Of a stretch of 64,000 nt of DNA, positions 62,894-64,000 are shown piece after piece (position 1 is the first letter of the stretch; every line of letters begins with the position of its first letter). The DNA is from Rhineura floridana. Its lineage: Eukaryota > Chordata > Lepidosauria > Squamata > Rhineuridae. The position numbers were made by a program, and so were the translations under genes. The notes under the pieces were generated by a model, which saw only the letters and a program-made list of their open reading frames with translations, did not search any database and was not told where the DNA came from. The stretch is from positions 28,697,937 to 28,761,936 of the forward strand of contig NC_084497.1 in NCBI RefSeq assembly GCF_030035675.1, written 5' to 3'.

Positions 62894-62934
62894 ATGTTGC
62901 AGACTCTGTCACAGAGAACCCTACCTAGAGTGGG
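62894..62934 (+). CDS. ALDH4A1: Candidate first coding exon of ALDH4A1 (mitochondrial presequence)
   Basis: From the ATG at 62894 (G at -3) the frame reads MLQTLSQRTLPRV plus two bases (GG) of a Gly codon, then a perfect GTGAGT donor at 62935. The peptide has Arg, Ser and Leu but no acidic residue, as in mitochondrial targeting presequences. ALDH4A1, the mitochondrial P5C dehydrogenase of proline catabolism, begins with a short MLLP...-type exon and lies just downstream of IFFO2 on the same strand in human 1p36.13. An in-frame ATG at 62837 would add MRCSRSGIPFCKRFKTAGV, also basic. The identity rests on synteny, strand, promoter and splice signal; the remaining exons are outside the window. 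Confidence 0.5.
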
Positions 62935-63477
62935 GTGAGTTTGCATTTGGGGGGGGGGGAGGAATATTTGGGGAGGGGGCACAGCTTCTCGTTCCAATCC
63001 TGAACCCCGATTTTCAAAGTAGATGGTGCTCCATGCAAAGGAGCTCCCCTGCCAAATCTTGGGTTTTACGTTGGGTAGAGGAGAGCCCCTGTTAACAGAC
63101 TTACAGAATTCTGGAGGTAATTCCTGTTGTTCGCCCCCTTTTTTGGGGTGTGTGTCTTCTTGCCACTGTCTGATGTTAACTTTTAGGGGGTGGGGTGTCT
63201 AGAAGCCCTTGTTTGTGGGGGTGGCTCAAGAACTTCCCTGCTTACAGAATATCCCTCTAGTAAGCAAAAGTCTCATTTTAGGGGGGGATCTCCTCTACTT
63301 GGGGGGGGCTTCCTAGGACACCCCCCCAGGAATTAATAATGTCTTCTATTCACTCCTCCATGAACAGCCCCCTCTTTCCTTTTATGGAGATTTCCATGTT
63401 CACTTTATAGGAGTAACCCTTCCCGCTGTTGCCATCCAGAGCTGGGAGCCTCTTCCTGGCTGCTGTTGCAAGCCTGA

Positions 63478-63541
63478 CCCCGCTTACCTGGGAGTTAAGC
63501 CCCACTGAATTCAATGGGAATTACTTCTGAGTAAGCACAGG
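63478..63541. mobile_element. Palindromic MITE, family C, partial
   Basis: TTACCTGGGAGTTAAGCCCC and TTCAATGGGAATTACTTCTG are the central arms. It is abutted by a reverse-strand SINE. Confidence 0.6.
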
Positions 63542-63716
63542 AAGCTGCCCCATTATACAGAGTCAGATACATTGCTCCATCTAGGTCAATACTGCCCACG
63601 CTGACAGGCAACGGGAGAGAGGGAGTCTCTTCCAGGCCTACCTGGAGGTGCTGCTGGGGATTGAACCCTGAGACCTTCTGCATGCAAGGCAGATGCTCTG
63701 CCAGTGAGCTACGGCC
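63541..63716 (-). mobile_element. tRNA-Ala-like SINE, reverse orientation
   Basis: The minus strand begins GGCCGTAGCTCACTGGCAGA and continues GCATCTGCCTTGCATGCAGA, with a B box GGTTCAATCCCC, so the head resembles tRNA-Ala. The body (CTAGATGGAGCAATGTATCT...GGCAGCTTCCTGTG) is well preserved, making this the best copy of its family here. Confidence 0.8.
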
Positions 63717-64000
63717 TTTCCCTGCATCATTATCTCGGATTTTGGGGTGGAGGTATTCCTTCTGCACGGATCTCTCTTGTGCAGTTGTGAGGTTTTGCAA
63801 GTTCAAACTGCGCTGTTGCACTTCAGTAAATATTTTACACGTGGTTACAGCAAGGAGCACTTCTGTCCTGGGACAGTAACCTGGTACTGTTCTTTGGCTG
63901 CACAAACGCCATAAATTTAAAGCCCATCTTCCCCTCCAGCCCGCCCCCCCCCCAAATTCTGAGAGCTGTACTTTACCCCAGCAGAGTTAGGGGTATACTG

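Larger units (their letters stand above)
62935..64000 (+). other. Candidate ALDH4A1 intron 1 (start)
   Basis: If 62894-62934 is an exon, the rest of the window is its intron. It is G-run rich (several GGGGGGG tracts at 62950-63320) and then carries a short MITE piece and a reverse-strand SINE (listed). I see no further exon. Confidence 0.4.

Noticed and set aside
63640-63716. tRNA-Ala-like sequence on the minus strand
   Set aside because: It is the head of a SINE: the body and tail of the SINE follow directly, and the acceptor stem is not intact as in a functional tRNA.

Overview
The window is vertebrate nuclear DNA, almost certainly from a squamate reptile (lizard or snake). The evidence is the repeat content: a Sauria SINE, tRNA-headed and 5S-rRNA-headed SINEs, BovB-like 3' tails, CR1 and L2-type LINE ends, a DIRS element, and many short palindromic DNA transposons. 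It is a gene-poor stretch with one complete gene and the probable first exon of a second, both on the + strand.

The complete gene is IFFO2 (intermediate filament family orphan 2). It has nine coding exons between 7293 and 46783 that join without a break into a 526-residue protein. It starts in a CpG island (about 6530-8000). Intron 1 is about 24 kb and appears to use a rare GC donor. Exon 9 has a tandem CAGCAG acceptor. The 5' leader carries a 29-codon upstream ORF in a strong initiation context. Downstream of the stop, about 6.9 kb without recognisable interspersed repeats ends at an AATAAA followed by a GT-rich run (53644), so the 3' UTR is probably very long. It contains a 25-unit TCAGCG(TG)n minisatellite.

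Layout: 1-6530 is upstream flank full of old SINE, CR1 and L2 pieces. 6530-8000 is the CpG island, 5' leader and exon 1. 7985-31928 is intron 1, with MITEs, LINE ends, an 0.8-kb polypurine tract and a long CT repeat. 31929-46783 holds exons 2-9, with a 1.9-kb reverse-strand LINE in intron 5. 46784 to about 53668 is the 3' UTR. 53.7-62.4 kb is intergenic repeat DNA containing an L2 end, a fossil DIRS tyrosine-recombinase retrotransposon (about 55685-60788), a 298-bp hAT element with its target-site duplication, and a Sauria SINE with a perfect 15-bp duplication. From 62.46 kb a CCAAT/GC-box promoter leads to a short exon with a mitochondrial-presequence-like start (62894-62934). By position and orientation (IFFO2 then ALDH4A1 in tandem, as on human 1p36.13) this is probably ALDH4A1 exon 1, but the peptide is too short to prove it.

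I found no bacterial-type system, CRISPR array, functional tRNA or rRNA gene, or clear new protein-coding system. The most unusual items are the DIRS fossil with its diagnostic internal complementary region, the GC-AG intron, the minisatellite in the 3' UTR and the 5S-derived SINE.
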